Positions 16,571-27,362 are shown, counted from the first letter of the stretch. The stretch: 64,000 nt of DNA from Rhizobium sp. TH135 (GCF_002855515.1 NZ_PKRP01000003.1:186001-250000), one strand, 5' to 3'. The notes: a model not told the origin generated them from the letters alone. Made by a program: numbers and translations.

Positions 16571-17509
16571 ATGGATGCCAACCCGACCCTCGACCAGTTG
16601 CAGGTCTTTCTCACTGTGGCCGATACCGGCAGCTTTTCGGCCGCCGCCCGGCAGCTCAACCGCGCCCAGTCCGTAGTGAGCTACACGATCGGCAACCTGG
16701 AAAGCCAGCTTGGCGTGACGCTGTTCGAGCGGACGGGCACGCGTCAGCCGCGGCTGACGGACGAAGGCAGGGCCATGCTGACCGACGCGCGCCGGATCGT
16801 GGGCGATCTGCAGGTGATGCGCGCCAAGGTCCGCAGCATGCATCAGGGGCTGGAAGCGGAGCTGTCGGTTGCCATCAGCGTTCTCGTGCCGACGGGCGCC
16901 ATGCTGGCGGTGCTGCGTGAGTTCCAGCGGCAGTTCCCCACCGTTTCGCTGCGCCTGGAGGTTGGCGAACTCGGGCGCTTGGTGGAGCTTGTGATGAGCG
17001 GCAGGGCGACCATCGGGATCGGCGGCTCCCCGACCCGGCAGGACGATACGCTGATCGTCACCCGCATCGGCCACAACTTCCTGCTACCGGCTGCAGCCGT
17101 CGATCATCCCTTGGCGTCACGCAAGGGGACGCTTTCGCTGCAGGACGTGCGCGAGGAAACCCAGATCGTCGTGAGCGACGCCTCGGACCTCACCTCCGGT
17201 CGCGATTTCAACGTGCTGTCCTTCAAGACATGGCGGGTCAGCGACATGGCGACGAAGCACCAGCTGATCCGCGGTGGCCTTGGCTGGGGCGGACTGCCGG
17301 CTTCGATCATTCGCGAAGATTTGGCCAAGGGCCGGATCGTGCATCTGGATCTGCCGGCTTATGAACAGGGATCCTACAATCTCTATGCCATCCGCCGGAC
17401 CGACAATCCGCCGGGGCCAGCCGGCACCTGGCTGATCCGCGCCTTCGAGGAGCAGTTGTCGAATTGCCCCATGGATTTCGCACCCGCGCCACTTGCTAAA
17501 GTGGTTTAA
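16571..17509 (+). CDS. LysR family transcriptional regulator
   Basis: A 312-residue LysR regulator. The winged helix-turn-helix at residues 5-65 reads LDQLQVFLTVADTGSFSAAA...RAQSVVSYTIGNLESQLG, with the usual LFERTGTRQPRLTDEGR after it; residues 90-295 form the periplasmic-binding-protein-like effector domain. It is divergent from azoR and likely controls it and itself, responding to a quinone or similar electrophile (inference). The ATG at 16571 is the first with the conserved N-terminus. Its stop is followed directly by the inverted repeat at 17510. Confidence 0.87.
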   Translation: MDANPTLDQLQVFLTVADTGSFSAAARQLNRAQSVVSYTIGNLESQLGVTLFERTGTRQPRLTDEGRAMLTDARRIVGDLQVMRAKVRSMHQGLEAELSVAISVLVPTGAMLAVLREFQRQFPTVSLRLEVGELGRLVELVMSGRATIGIGGSPTRQDDTLIVTRIGHNFLLPAAAVDHPLASRKGTLSLQDVREETQIVVSDASDLTSGRDFNVLSFKTWRVSDMATKHQLIRGGLGWGGLPASIIREDLAKGRIVHLDLPAYEQGSYNLYAIRRTDNPPGPAGTWLIRAFEEQLSNCPMDFAPAPLAKVV

Positions 17510-17539
17510 GGAATCGATTCAACACCTTGAATCGATTCC
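17510..17539. repeat. GANTC-rich perfect inverted repeat, possible terminator
   Basis: Arms of 13 bp, GGAATCGATTCAA (17510-17522) and TTGAATCGATTCC (17527-17539), separated by four bases. Each arm contains GAATC followed by GATTC, so four GANTC sites for the CcrM cell-cycle methyltransferase lie within 30 bp. It follows the LysR stop codon immediately and precedes GTAGTTTTTA, so it may also end transcription between the convergent lysR and cpdB genes. Confidence 0.65.
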
Positions 17540-17575
17540 GTAGTTTTTATCATGCAGCGAGCAATGTTGCTCCGG

Positions 17576-19564
<1,989 letters not shown>

Positions 19565-19666
19565 GAGGGCTTCACAAACTGGTTCTGAAAGCGACAGAGG
19601 TTAAGTCGCTTTCAAGATGCTTGCACCTGTAAAATGACAGGGGTGAGACGTTGCCCTTTCCGCTGC

Positions 19667-20005
19667 TCAGGCCGGCACGAGGTTGCGCGGGTCGCGGTGG
19701 AAGTTGCGAAAGTATGCGGTGATCTGGGCAACCGAATTGCTGGTCTGCTCGAACTCGACGCCCATCTTGCCCGCCCGGTACCAGCGCACCGATCCCTCGA
19801 TATGCCCGAGTTCGGCGCAGCGCACCGCGACAGTTGCCCCGCGCTTGGCCTCGATCCAGCCTTCGAGCTTCAAGGCCATGCCGGTTCTGGAAATGTCGAG
19901 AATGCGGATGTCCAGCTTATGCCCCATGTATTCGAGGGTACCCCTGATATGGCAGCGAATGCGCTGGGTCCGGCGCCCGTCGGGGCTGAGTTTGGCTGCA
20001 AGCAT
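19667..20005 (-). CDS. PilZ domain protein (second of tandem pair)
   Basis: A 112-residue single-domain PilZ protein, the family that binds cyclic-di-GMP. The two binding elements are visible: an arginine cluster RRTQRIR near residue 12 and DISRTG (D-x-S-x-x-G) near residue 38. The C-terminus ITAYFRNFHRD is shared with the neighbouring paralogue. I chose ATG 20003-20005, with GGAG nine bases upstream; a TTG six codons earlier is possible. No partner domain is present, so it probably acts by binding another protein. Confidence 0.82.
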   Translation of the reverse strand: MLAAKLSPDGRRTQRIRCHIRGTLEYMGHKLDIRILDISRTGMALKLEGWIEAKRGATVAVRCAELGHIEGSVRWYRAGKMGVEFEQTSNSVAQITAYFRNFHRDPRNLVPA

Positions 20006-20166
20006 TCCTATGCGCTCCGTCAAAATGACTGAATGAAACGCAGGAAGCCTCGGCCAGGCGCCTTAACGGCATCTGGCCAAGGTCATTAGAATGCGAGCAA
20101 ACTCCCTAGGAGATTTTAGGTATTTGGGGGCTTATCCCCGCGATTTACCGTTAATTCGGCAGGGTT

Positions 20167-20502
20167 TCAGCGCGTCAGCACCGGCCGGACTTCCTGATGG
20201 AAGTGGCGGAAATACGCGGCGATCTTGGCGATCGAATTGCTGTTGGGGCGGAACATGATTCCGATTCGGCCGCCATAGTTCCAGCGGACGACGCCTTCGA
20301 GATGGCCGATATCGTCATTCTCGATGGTGACCTGGCTGCCGGCAGCGGCGGTCAGTTTGGTGCTGAGTTCAAGGGCAAGGCCTGTGCGTGATATGTTGAT
20401 CACGCGCGCATCCGCCTGCTGTTGGAAATAGTGGATCTTGCTGTCGAGCCGGCAGCGGCTGCGCGGAGATTTGCGAACATCCATTCCGAGATTATTGCTC
20501 AT
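20167..20502 (-). CDS. PilZ domain protein (first of tandem pair)
   Basis: A 111-residue PilZ protein, clearly a paralogue of the next gene downstream: both have the arginine cluster (RKSPRSRCR here), an N/D-x-S-x-x-G motif (NISRTG here), the VRW stretch and the ending IAAYFRHFHQE. In this copy the aspartate is asparagine, which PilZ domains tolerate. The ATG follows AGGA seven bases upstream. The pair is separated by 161 bp and is likely a local duplication; divergence between the two is considerable, so it is not recent. Confidence 0.82.
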   Translation of the reverse strand: MSNNLGMDVRKSPRSRCRLDSKIHYFQQQADARVINISRTGLALELSTKLTAAAGSQVTIENDDIGHLEGVVRWNYGGRIGIMFRPNSNSIAKIAAYFRHFHQEVRPVLTR

Positions 20503-20592
20503 GATGCCGTCCTGGTGAATACAATGATGGCAACCTACGCCTCATCCGTAAGAACGGTCTAAATCAAATCATTAGGATTTTCGGGATTGTCT

Positions 20593-21054
20593 TCAAAGCC
20601 CCACATTGGGGCGTTCGATGACTTCGCGCAGCGCAAAACTGGAATTGATCTTCACCACATGCGGCAGCGCCGAGAGCCAGTCGCGATGGATGCGCTCATA
20701 GTCTTCAAGGTCCTTGGCAGCCACGCGCAGGATATAGTCGTATTCACCGGACATCAGGTAGCAGACGAGCACGTTCGGACAGCGCTTCACGGCAGCCTCG
20801 AACTCGGTCAGCGTCTTGGCGAACTGACCCGACAGCGAGATGTGGACGATGACCATCATCTTGTAGTCGATCGCCTTGTGCGACAGGCGTGCATGATAGC
20901 CGCTGATCACACCCGATTTTTCCAGCATGTCGTGGCGCCGCGAGCAGGCGGATGGTGACAGGCCCACCGTTTCGGCAAGCTCCGCATTGGTCATTCGACC
21001 ATTCTCCTGAAGCGCCTTCAGAATGGCACGATCGATGGCATCCAAGTCCGCCAT
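20593..21054 (-). CDS. Lrp/AsnC family transcriptional regulator (AldR-like)
   Basis: A 153-residue feast/famine regulator. The helix-turn-helix covers about residues 5-55 (LDAIDRAILKALQENGRMTN, then LSPSACSRR), followed by a RAM/AsnC ligand domain (VIVHISL, CYLMSGEYDYILRVAAKDLEDYE). It lies divergent to alanine dehydrogenase, the usual partner of AldR, which activates ald in response to alanine. I start at ATG 21052-21054, with GGAGAAAG upstream; the frame is open 12 codons further. Confidence 0.87.
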   Translation of the reverse strand: MADLDAIDRAILKALQENGRMTNAELAETVGLSPSACSRRHDMLEKSGVISGYHARLSHKAIDYKMMVIVHISLSGQFAKTLTEFEAAVKRCPNVLVCYLMSGEYDYILRVAAKDLEDYERIHRDWLSALPHVVKINSSFALREVIERPNVGL

Positions 21055-21213
21055 TCGTAGCTTTCTCCGTTTTAGGGCTTCCTGACGCAAGAAGCTGCGA
21101 ATTGTCTGAGGTCGTGGCCTTCACTTTGCAAGGACATTTTGCGCGGAGAATGTTTGAATTTCCGTATCTGAAACAAAGCAGCTTCGGCTGCGAATAAGAG
21201 AGAGGAACGCTTC
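21055..21213. promoter_or_regulatory. lrp-ald divergent control region with UUCG leader hairpin
   Basis: A 159 bp gap with the ald ribosome binding site AGAGAGGA at its right end. A small hairpin, GCAGC-TTCG-GCTGC, at 21178-21191 has a stable UUCG tetraloop and would lie in the ald mRNA leader. The segment 21124-21170 is AT-rich and is where Lrp-type sites would be expected, but I see no perfect dyad. Confidence 0.4.
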
Positions 21214-22332
21214 ATGCGTGTCGGTTGCCCGAAGGAAATCAAAAACCATGAATACCGTGTTGGTCTGACCCCCGGTGCCGTCAGAGAATATGTGGCGCAT
21301 GGCCATGATGTCCTGATTGAAACGGGTGCGGGCGCCGGGATCGGTGCCGATGACCACGCCTATATCGCCGCTGGCGCGAAGATCGCAGCCACAGCCAAGG
21401 ACGTGTTCGAAAAGTCCGACATGATCGTCAAGGTCAAGGAACCGCAGCCTTCCGAATGGGTGCAGCTGCGCGAAGGCCAGATCCTCTATACCTATCTCCA
21501 TCTGGCACCAGATCCGGAACAGACCAAGGGCCTGCTCGAATCCGGTGTTACCGCCGTTGCCTATGAGACCGTGACCGACGAGCGCGGCGGTCTGCCGCTG
21601 CTCGCCCCGATGTCGGAAGTCGCCGGGCGGCTGGCCATCCAGGCGGGTGCAACGGCTCTGCAGAAGGCCCATGGCGGCCGCGGCATCCTGCTCGGCGGCG
21701 TGCCGGGCGTATTGCCCGCGAAGGTCACCGTGATCGGTGGCGGCGTGGTTGGTCTGCATGCGGCCAAGATGGCCGTCGGCCTCGGCGCCGATGTCACCAT
21801 CCTCGACCGCTCGCTGCCGCGCCTGCGCCAGCTCGACGACATCTTCGGCGGTCGCGTCCACACCGTATACTCCACGATCGATGCGCTTGAGCAGGAAAGC
21901 TTCTCCGCCGATCTCGTCATTGGCGCGGTCCTCATCCCCGGTGCTGCGGCTCCGAAGCTCGTGACCCGCGAAATGCTGTCCGGCATGAAGAAGGGTGCCG
22001 TCATCGTCGACGTCGCCATCGACCAGGGCGGCTGCTTCGATACTTCGCATGCCACGACCCATTCCGACCCGACCTATGTCGTTGACGGCATCGTGCATTA
22101 TTGCGTGGCCAACATGCCGGGTGCGGTTCCGATAACCTCGGCACATGCGCTCAACAATGCGACGCTGGTCCACGGTCTGGCGCTGGCCGATCGCGGCCTG
22201 CGGGCAATTGCAGAAGACCGTCACCTGCGCAATGGCCTCAACGTCCACAAGGGCCGCATCACCAACAAGCCGGTGGCCGATGCCTTGGGCTATCCGGCCC
22301 ATGCACCCGAAGCGGTTCTCAACGTCGCTTAA
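21214..22332 (+). CDS. ald: Alanine dehydrogenase
   Basis: A 372-residue NAD-dependent enzyme interconverting L-alanine with pyruvate and ammonia. Visible hallmarks are the N-terminal [20 protein letters not shown], the catalytic lysine in VKVKEPQ, the catalytic histidine in TYLHLAPD, the Rossmann loop [15 protein letters not shown] and the aspartate in VAIDQGGCF. Length is normal. The divergent Lrp-type gene is the expected regulator. In rhizobia Ald affects alanine export and use. A strong terminator follows at 22358. Confidence 0.95.
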   Translation: MRVGCPKEIKNHEYRVGLTPGAVREYVAHGHDVLIETGAGAGIGADDHAYIAAGAKIAATAKDVFEKSDMIVKVKEPQPSEWVQLREGQILYTYLHLAPDPEQTKGLLESGVTAVAYETVTDERGGLPLLAPMSEVAGRLAIQAGATALQKAHGGRGILLGGVPGVLPAKVTVIGGGVVGLHAAKMAVGLGADVTILDRSLPRLRQLDDIFGGRVHTVYSTIDALEQESFSADLVIGAVLIPGAAAPKLVTREMLSGMKKGAVIVDVAIDQGGCFDTSHATTHSDPTYVVDGIVHYCVANMPGAVPITSAHALNNATLVHGLALADRGLRAIAEDRHLRNGLNVHKGRITNKPVADALGYPAHAPEAVLNVA

Positions 22333-22357
22333 GGGAAGTTTCCTCCCGTAACGTCAG

Positions 22358-22385
22358 AAGGGCTCCGGCACATGCCGGAGCCCTT
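22358..22385. terminator. Bidirectional terminator between ald and catalase-like gene
   Basis: A near-perfect palindrome of 28 bp with 12-13 bp arms, AAGGGCTCCGGCA / TGCCGGAGCCCTT. It lies between two convergent genes and is symmetric, with A and T runs at its edges, so it probably stops transcription from both sides. Confidence 0.8.
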
Positions 22386-22391
22386 GGTCAT

Positions 22392-23489
22392 TCAAGGCAG
22401 CATCGGGCGCGTTTTCGGCTCATGCATAGGACAGCCGGTCAGCTGCGACCGTCGGTCGGCAGCGATGGGATAGACGTGTCGGCGGGCACGCATCACATTG
22501 CCGAGCGGTCGATGGTCTTCGACGCCGCGCCAGGGGCGGAATGTCAGCCCGTCATCCACCGCGCGGGAGCGATCCATGGACCACGAGGTCTGGGGTGCAA
22601 CCCGGATGGTCGCGATCTCCAGATAGGGGCTTTCTTCCTCCGGCCAGACGACCGAGGCATCTTCGATCGGCATGGTCTCGAGGTTGCGGCAAAGCTGCGC
22701 GCGCAGGGTCCATTCGCCGCCCTCGCGCTCCATGACATCAGCCACGGCATGGCGAAGCACGTCCGGACCTTCGGAGAGGTCGAGCCGGAGATCCGTGAGC
22801 GCACGGAAATTGGCCGAGCGCGGCACGATGTCGAGCTTGGCAACATAGTCGCCGAAGCGGGACGGGACCTGGGTGTAGTAGTGCTCGCCGAGAGGATGCG
22901 TCTCGGGATAGCCCCCCATGGCTTTCAGCGCGCCGGCATCGGCACCCATGGCTTCGAGACCCCTGACGATCGGTCGGAGGATCCAGCTCAAGGCCGACTT
23001 TGCCCATTCTACCCGGTCGGTGGTCCGAGAGATCAGCTTCAGGTTCTTGGCAAAACCTGCAGCATCCGGTGCGGCGAAGGCGGGGGCCGTGGCGAAGAGG
23101 AAGTCCTGCGTGGTGTCGTCGAGGCTGTCCTGCAAGCGCTCGCCTTCCACCTCGAAGAGCTTGATCGCAAGCCCTCTTGGCAGGGAGACACTGTCGCGCA
23201 GCGGGTCGCCGGGGATGGTCGAGATGCGGATAACGGCCGGATAGCTGTGGCCGGGCCGGGAGAAGAGGCCCTGCCGCAGCTCGGCGGGCAAATCGGGATG
23301 GACGGTGACGCTCGCTTCCAGCAGGGCGTGGCTCTTGGCATGCACGCTGCGCTGCGCATGGCCGAGATCCTCATGCGTCTTGCCGATGATGTAGAGCATG
23401 CTCTCGGTGATATCAGCGATGGCCGTCTGCTCGTCGGGATCGATCGTTTCGAGGTCGGCGCGATAGGGGATCGGTGGATTGGGCTGCAT
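22392..23489 (-). CDS. Catalase family protein (short, SrpA-like)
   Basis: A 365-residue haem protein related to catalases. The distal histidine lies in SVHAKSHALLEA, the substrate-channel region has SLPRGLAIKLFEVEG and TTQDFLFATAP, and the proximal tyrosine is likely in RARRHVYP near the C-terminus. It is shorter than true catalases (about 480 or more) and belongs to the small catalase-like class whose members act as peroxidases or hydroperoxide-modifying enzymes, so a strict catalase activity is not assured. I start at ATG 23487-23489 with GGAGA upstream. It lies next to a DUF1203 gene on the same strand, 116 bp downstream of it. Confidence 0.82.
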   Translation of the reverse strand: MQPNPPIPYRADLETIDPDEQTAIADITESMLYIIGKTHEDLGHAQRSVHAKSHALLEASVTVHPDLPAELRQGLFSRPGHSYPAVIRISTIPGDPLRDSVSLPRGLAIKLFEVEGERLQDSLDDTTQDFLFATAPAFAAPDAAGFAKNLKLISRTTDRVEWAKSALSWILRPIVRGLEAMGADAGALKAMGGYPETHPLGEHYYTQVPSRFGDYVAKLDIVPRSANFRALTDLRLDLSEGPDVLRHAVADVMEREGGEWTLRAQLCRNLETMPIEDASVVWPEEESPYLEIATIRVAPQTSWSMDRSRAVDDGLTFRPWRGVEDHRPLGNVMRARRHVYPIAADRRSQLTGCPMHEPKTRPMLP

Positions 23490-23605
23490 TGAGGTCTCCG
23501 TCCGTGTTGTTCCGCAAACGGGAACGCAGGCGGGCACTGCAGGTTCCTGCCGGACCACGGGAGGGCGGCCCGGCGGTGGCGCCAGTCAATCCAGGGCAGA
23601 CGCGA

Positions 23606-24073
23606 TCAGGGTCGATCGATCCGGCATTGGTAACAGTTGTTGCGGGCCGAGCGGACATGCAGATAGGCGATATCGGGATTGGCGAAGAGCTCTCCGGCGC
23701 GTTCGGTGATCGCTCGAGTCTCCACCACGCCGCCGCTGCCATAGACGATGCGGTCGTCGTAGCCATATCCGCGGACGATATAGTCGGGGCTTTCAAGCAT
23801 CGGGGGCAGCACCTCTGCGGCCTCGTAGCGCGGGCAGGCTATTGCATGCAGGAAGATTGGACCCGTCTCCGCATAGGGCTGGAGCGTCGGGAAGGGGCGG
23901 TAGGCAAGGGTGAGATAAGGCTCTCCCGACGCGATGGGCCCGAGGCAATGGCGGCAGGGATAGCCGCCGGGCGAGATGCGCTGCTCCGGGGCAAGGCCAT
24001 AGGCATCGGGGGTACCCTCCCGGTAGGCGGCGGCTTCTGCGGACGGCATGGGGATGAAGTGGACGGTTGTCAT
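23606..24073 (-). CDS. DUF1203 domain protein
   Basis: A 155-residue soluble protein matching DUF1203 by the cysteine-containing block CRHCLGPIASGEPYLTLAYR, then PYAETGPIFLHA and the ending NNCYQCRIDR. Four or more cysteines could bind metal, but no function is established. Two in-frame ATGs compete; I chose 24071-24073 because AGGAG lies eight bases before it, the other (24077) being only two bases from the same Shine-Dalgarno. It is the first of two minus-strand genes, followed by the catalase-like gene. Confidence 0.75.
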   Translation of the reverse strand: MTTVHFIPMPSAEAAAYREGTPDAYGLAPEQRISPGGYPCRHCLGPIASGEPYLTLAYRPFPTLQPYAETGPIFLHAIACPRYEAAEVLPPMLESPDYIVRGYGYDDRIVYGSGGVVETRAITERAGELFANPDIAYLHVRSARNNCYQCRIDRP

Positions 24074-24233
24074 GGACATCTCTCCTGAGGTTGGATGTCG
24101 CATTGTCCTCTCAGCCGCACCAGAGCCGCCACCCGATTCCTGCGCGGGGAGATGTTGTCAAAAATGGCGTTTTTCTCTCGCTTAACCTCTGCGATAGATA
24201 ATGCGGCGATCAAACATCGGGTGAGGGGCTCCC

Positions 24234-25148
24234 ATGACGTCTATCAAGTCCGCAGCTGCGGCGGTATTGGCTTTGTCCGCTGCATGTCTTTTCCAGCCAT
24301 CCACGCCTGTCCGGGCGGCCGAGCTGACCGCGGAACAAGTGGAAGAAGGCCAGCGCTTCGTCGTCAACAACGCGATCTTCATCCTCTTCCACGAGGCCGG
24401 CCACATGCTGGTGTCGGAATTCAACCTGCCGGTGCTCGGCCGCGAGGAGGATGCCGTCGACGCGCTTTCCTCCGTGCTGCTGCTCGGCGCTGAGGACGAA
24501 GACCTGAACACCACGATCCAGGACGCCGCCGACGGCTGGTTCCTGCTCGATGAGGCCAAGGAAGACGGCCCTCAGGAGGACGACTTCATGGGCACGCATG
24601 GCCTCGACCGCCAGCGCGCCTTTGCGATCGTTTGCATGATGACCGGAGCGAATGCTGAATTCTTCAAGGTCTTTGCCGATTCGCTGGACTTTCCCGAAGA
24701 GCGGCGCCAGGAATGTGCCTTCGAATACCAGAAGGCGCGCGACAGCTGGATGAGCCTGCTCGCCGCCAACATGAAGGAAGGCGCCAAGACCAAGTTCGAG
24801 GTGACTTACGAGCCTGCCGGCAACGAGGACCTGCAGGGCTTTGCCGATCTCCTGAAGAGTGCGGGCGCGCTGGAGACGATCGCGACCGTATTCGGCGAAG
24901 GCTATGGTCTGAAGGACGGCATCAAGATCACCGGCAAGACCTGCGGCACGGAAAACGCCTTCTGGTACGCCGAAAACCGAGAGATCACCTATTGCTACGA
25001 GATGGCGGCCTTCCATGCCGGTCTGATCGCCAACTGGTTCGAGAACCAGACCGCTGGCGGAGAGGATGCCAGCGGCGAAGAGGTGGCTGACGAGTTTTCC
25101 GAAGAGGAAACCGAAGCCACCAGCGTCAAGCTGAAGAAGAAGGACTGA
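24234..25148 (+). CDS. DUF4344 family putative metallopeptidase, secreted
   Basis: A 304-residue protein with a Sec signal peptide (AAAVLALSAACLFQP, cleavage after VRA). The mature N-terminus carries HEAGH (an HExxH zinc site) within FILFHEAGHMLVSEFNLPVLGREEDAVD, with the conserved acidic block after it, then CMMTGAN and ERRQECAFEY. This is the DUF4344 pattern, thought to be a zinc metallopeptidase. The last 35 residues are acidic and end KLKKKD. Substrate unknown. It is a single gene convergent with sseA. Confidence 0.8.
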   Translation: MTSIKSAAAAVLALSAACLFQPSTPVRAAELTAEQVEEGQRFVVNNAIFILFHEAGHMLVSEFNLPVLGREEDAVDALSSVLLLGAEDEDLNTTIQDAADGWFLLDEAKEDGPQEDDFMGTHGLDRQRAFAIVCMMTGANAEFFKVFADSLDFPEERRQECAFEYQKARDSWMSLLAANMKEGAKTKFEVTYEPAGNEDLQGFADLLKSAGALETIATVFGEGYGLKDGIKITGKTCGTENAFWYAENREITYCYEMAAFHAGLIANWFENQTAGGEDASGEEVADEFSEEETEATSVKLKKKD

Positions 25149-25169
25149 GCGACGGCCTTTAGCCGTCGC
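25149..25169. terminator. Hairpin overlapping convergent gene ends
   Basis: Perfect 8 bp stem GCGACGGC / GCCGTCGC with loop CTTTA, starting one base after the DUF4344 stop codon and covering the last codons and stop of the convergent sseA fusion. No T tract is present, so strength is uncertain. Confidence 0.5.
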
Positions 25170-26583
25170 GCTTGATCAGCGCCAGAAGTTCCTGGTCGGT
25201 CATCGGATCGACCAGCGCTTCATAGGTCCCGACCGGCGAGAAGCCGAACTGCTGGTAGAGCTGCAGCGCACGGGGATGGTCAAGCGAATTGGTGGTGACC
25301 GTCACCGTCTTCGGATTGCTGGTCCAGGCGGCGTAAAGACACTGCAGCAGGAACCACTTGCCGATGCCAAGGCCGAGCGCATGTTCGAAGAGGCCGAAAT
25401 AGGAGAGCTCGACGAGATCGTCGCTTTCCTGGGACAGCTCGTAGAAGCCGGCAGGAGCTCCGTTCACATAGAGAACCGAGATCGACACTTTCTGATGGTG
25501 GATGATTGCCTTCAGCTGGTCGTCGGGCAAACGCAGGCGCTCATACCAATGCCAGCGGGCGCCGACCTGGCGATGCAGGAAGCGGTAGAAGGGGAGCGGG
25601 ATCTCATGCGTGCGCATGATCGCCGTCTGGATATTGACCGGCACCGGCAGGCTGGATTTCGGCGGTGCGGTCATTTCGAGCCGGGTGACATGGGCCGTGA
25701 GCGGTCCTGATGTCTTCGATCCTAACGGTTCTGCCTGACCGGTTACCACGGGCGTGTCCGACTTCGAGCCCCATTCCGACCAGGAGCCGTCATAGAGCGA
25801 ATTGTCGGTATGCCCGAGGCTCTCGAGCGCAAGCGTCACGACCGCTGCCGTGACACCAGAGCCGCAGGAAGTGACCACGGGATTGTTGAGATCGATGCCG
25901 GCGTCGGTGAAAATCGAGCGCAGGGTGGCGAGATCCTTGAGGCGGCCGTTTTCCGACAGCGATGCCGCAGGCACGCTGCGGGCACCGGGAATATGGCCGG
26001 AGCGCATGCCTTCGCGCGGCTCGGGCTCATCGCCCGTGAAGCGGCCGGCAGGACGCGCGTCGGCAATCTGCTTGTCGCCCTCGTCGGCAATCCCGGACAT
26101 CTGGTCGAACGAGGTGAGCCTTGCCCGGTCGAACTGGGCTTCGAAAGTGACAGGGGCAGGTTCGGGCAGGTCCGTTTCGAGGCGGCGGCCTTCCGCCTTC
26201 CAGCCATCGATGCCGCCTTCGAGCACATAGACGCGCCGTGCGCCCATGACGCGGAACATCCACCAGACACGGGGGGCAGAGAAGAAGCCCGGGCCATCAT
26301 AGACGACGATCGTATCCTCGGCAGAAATGCCGAGCTGACCGACGGCTTGCGCAAAGAACGAAGGGGAGGGCAGGGAATGGGGAAGGCCGGTCGTTGTGTC
26401 GGCAATCACATCCTGATCGAAGAAGACGGCGCCCGGAATGTGGCCGGAGGCATATTCGACGGCACCGTTGCGATTATGCGCCGGCAGATACCAGGAGGCA
26501 TCGACGAGCTTGAAGCCGGGAGACCCGAGGTTCTTTTCGACCCAATCCGCCGAAACGACGAAACGGCTTCTTTCACCGGACAT
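25159..26583 (-). CDS. sseA: 3-mercaptopyruvate sulfurtransferase fused to GNAT acetyltransferase
   Basis: A 474-residue two-part protein. Residues 1-283 are a complete two-rhodanese SseA, which moves sulfur from 3-mercaptopyruvate to an acceptor; the active cysteine is C240 in SCGSGVTA and ends as usual at DTPVVTG. A short linker leads to residues 300-474, a GNAT acetyltransferase with the acetyl-CoA loop in LGLGIGKWFLLQCL and YQQFGFSPVG. The frame is continuous with no stop or start between them. An ATG within the linker (RLEMTAPP) could give some free GNAT. It is third in an operon after cysK and alaX, 27 bp from alaX. Confidence 0.87.
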   Translation of the reverse strand: MSGERSRFVVSADWVEKNLGSPGFKLVDASWYLPAHNRNGAVEYASGHIPGAVFFDQDVIADTTTGLPHSLPSPSFFAQAVGQLGISAEDTIVVYDGPGFFSAPRVWWMFRVMGARRVYVLEGGIDGWKAEGRRLETDLPEPAPVTFEAQFDRARLTSFDQMSGIADEGDKQIADARPAGRFTGDEPEPREGMRSGHIPGARSVPAASLSENGRLKDLATLRSIFTDAGIDLNNPVVTSCGSGVTAAVVTLALESLGHTDNSLYDGSWSEWGSKSDTPVVTGQAEPLGSKTSGPLTAHVTRLEMTAPPKSSLPVPVNIQTAIMRTHEIPLPFYRFLHRQVGARWHWYERLRLPDDQLKAIIHHQKVSISVLYVNGAPAGFYELSQESDDLVELSYFGLFEHALGLGIGKWFLLQCLYAAWTSNPKTVTVTTNSLDHPRALQLYQQFGFSPVGTYEALVDPMTDQELLALIKRDG

Positions 26584-26610
26584 GCACTTCTCCCGTAGTG
26601 TTCCTATGGC

Positions 26611-27342
26611 TTAGGTCTCCGGGGCTCCAAAGCGAATGCGGAACCGGCGGTTCTCCTTGCCCTTCTTTTCAATCTTGGCGATATGAATCGCGCCGACCTC
26701 CTGGGTCTCCGAAACATGTGTGCCCCCGCAGGGCTGGCTGTCAACGGCGGAGTTCTCGCCGATGCAGACAAGGCTAACGCGACCGAGGCCGACGGGCGGC
26801 CGCACATTCTTCGACTTGACGATGCCGGGATTAGCCGCAAGCTCCTCGTCGGTTATCCATTGCAGCGTGATCGGGTGGTTTTCACCGACGAGTTTCATCA
26901 GGTCTGCCGTCACCTGATCCTTATCGATGGTCTCGCCCATGTCGAAATCCACCCGGCTTTCATCCTCGCCGACGGCCGCACCCGTGATCGGATAGGAGCA
27001 GACGACCGACAGCAGGTGGCAGGCGGTGTGCATACGCATCAGCTTGTAGCGACGCTGCCAATCGACATGCAGGACGAGCTTTTCACCAACGGAAGGCAGC
27101 GGCTCACCGTCAGAAGGGCGGTGCAGGATCACGTCCTTGGTGGCGCCGTGGCGGGTTTCGCCAAGCTGGATGCGGCTGCCGTCTTCGCGTTCGAAGAAGC
27201 CGGTATCACCAGGCTGGCCGCCCGATGCGGCATAAAAGCAGGTCTGATCGAGTTCGACCGCGCCGTCCTCATGCACCGAAGTCACCACCGCCTCCGCCGT
27301 CGAGAGATAGAAATCGTCGCGGTAGAGGGCGATGGTGGTCAT
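26611..27342 (-). CDS. Alanyl-tRNA editing protein AlaX
   Basis: A 243-residue free-standing editing domain that removes serine or glycine wrongly attached to tRNA-Ala. The zinc ligands are in HTACHLLS (HxxxH) and CGGTHV (CxxxH); the N-terminal barrel has TCFYAASGGQPGDTG as in AlaRS editing relatives. It sits between cysK and sseA with gaps of 20 and 27 bp, all on the minus strand, so it is co-transcribed with sulfur-amino-acid genes. Serine is the precursor of cysteine, which may explain the pairing (inference). Confidence 0.88.
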   Translation of the reverse strand: MTTIALYRDDFYLSTAEAVVTSVHEDGAVELDQTCFYAASGGQPGDTGFFEREDGSRIQLGETRHGATKDVILHRPSDGEPLPSVGEKLVLHVDWQRRYKLMRMHTACHLLSVVCSYPITGAAVGEDESRVDFDMGETIDKDQVTADLMKLVGENHPITLQWITDEELAANPGIVKSKNVRPPVGLGRVSLVCIGENSAVDSQPCGGTHVSETQEVGAIHIAKIEKKGKENRRFRIRFGAPET

Positions 27343-27362
27343 GGCAGTGCTTTCAAAAAATG

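Noticed and set aside
22101..23492. 463-codon plus-strand frame opposite the catalase-like gene
   Set aside because: Runs through the ald terminator and the catalase gene in antisense; no motif.
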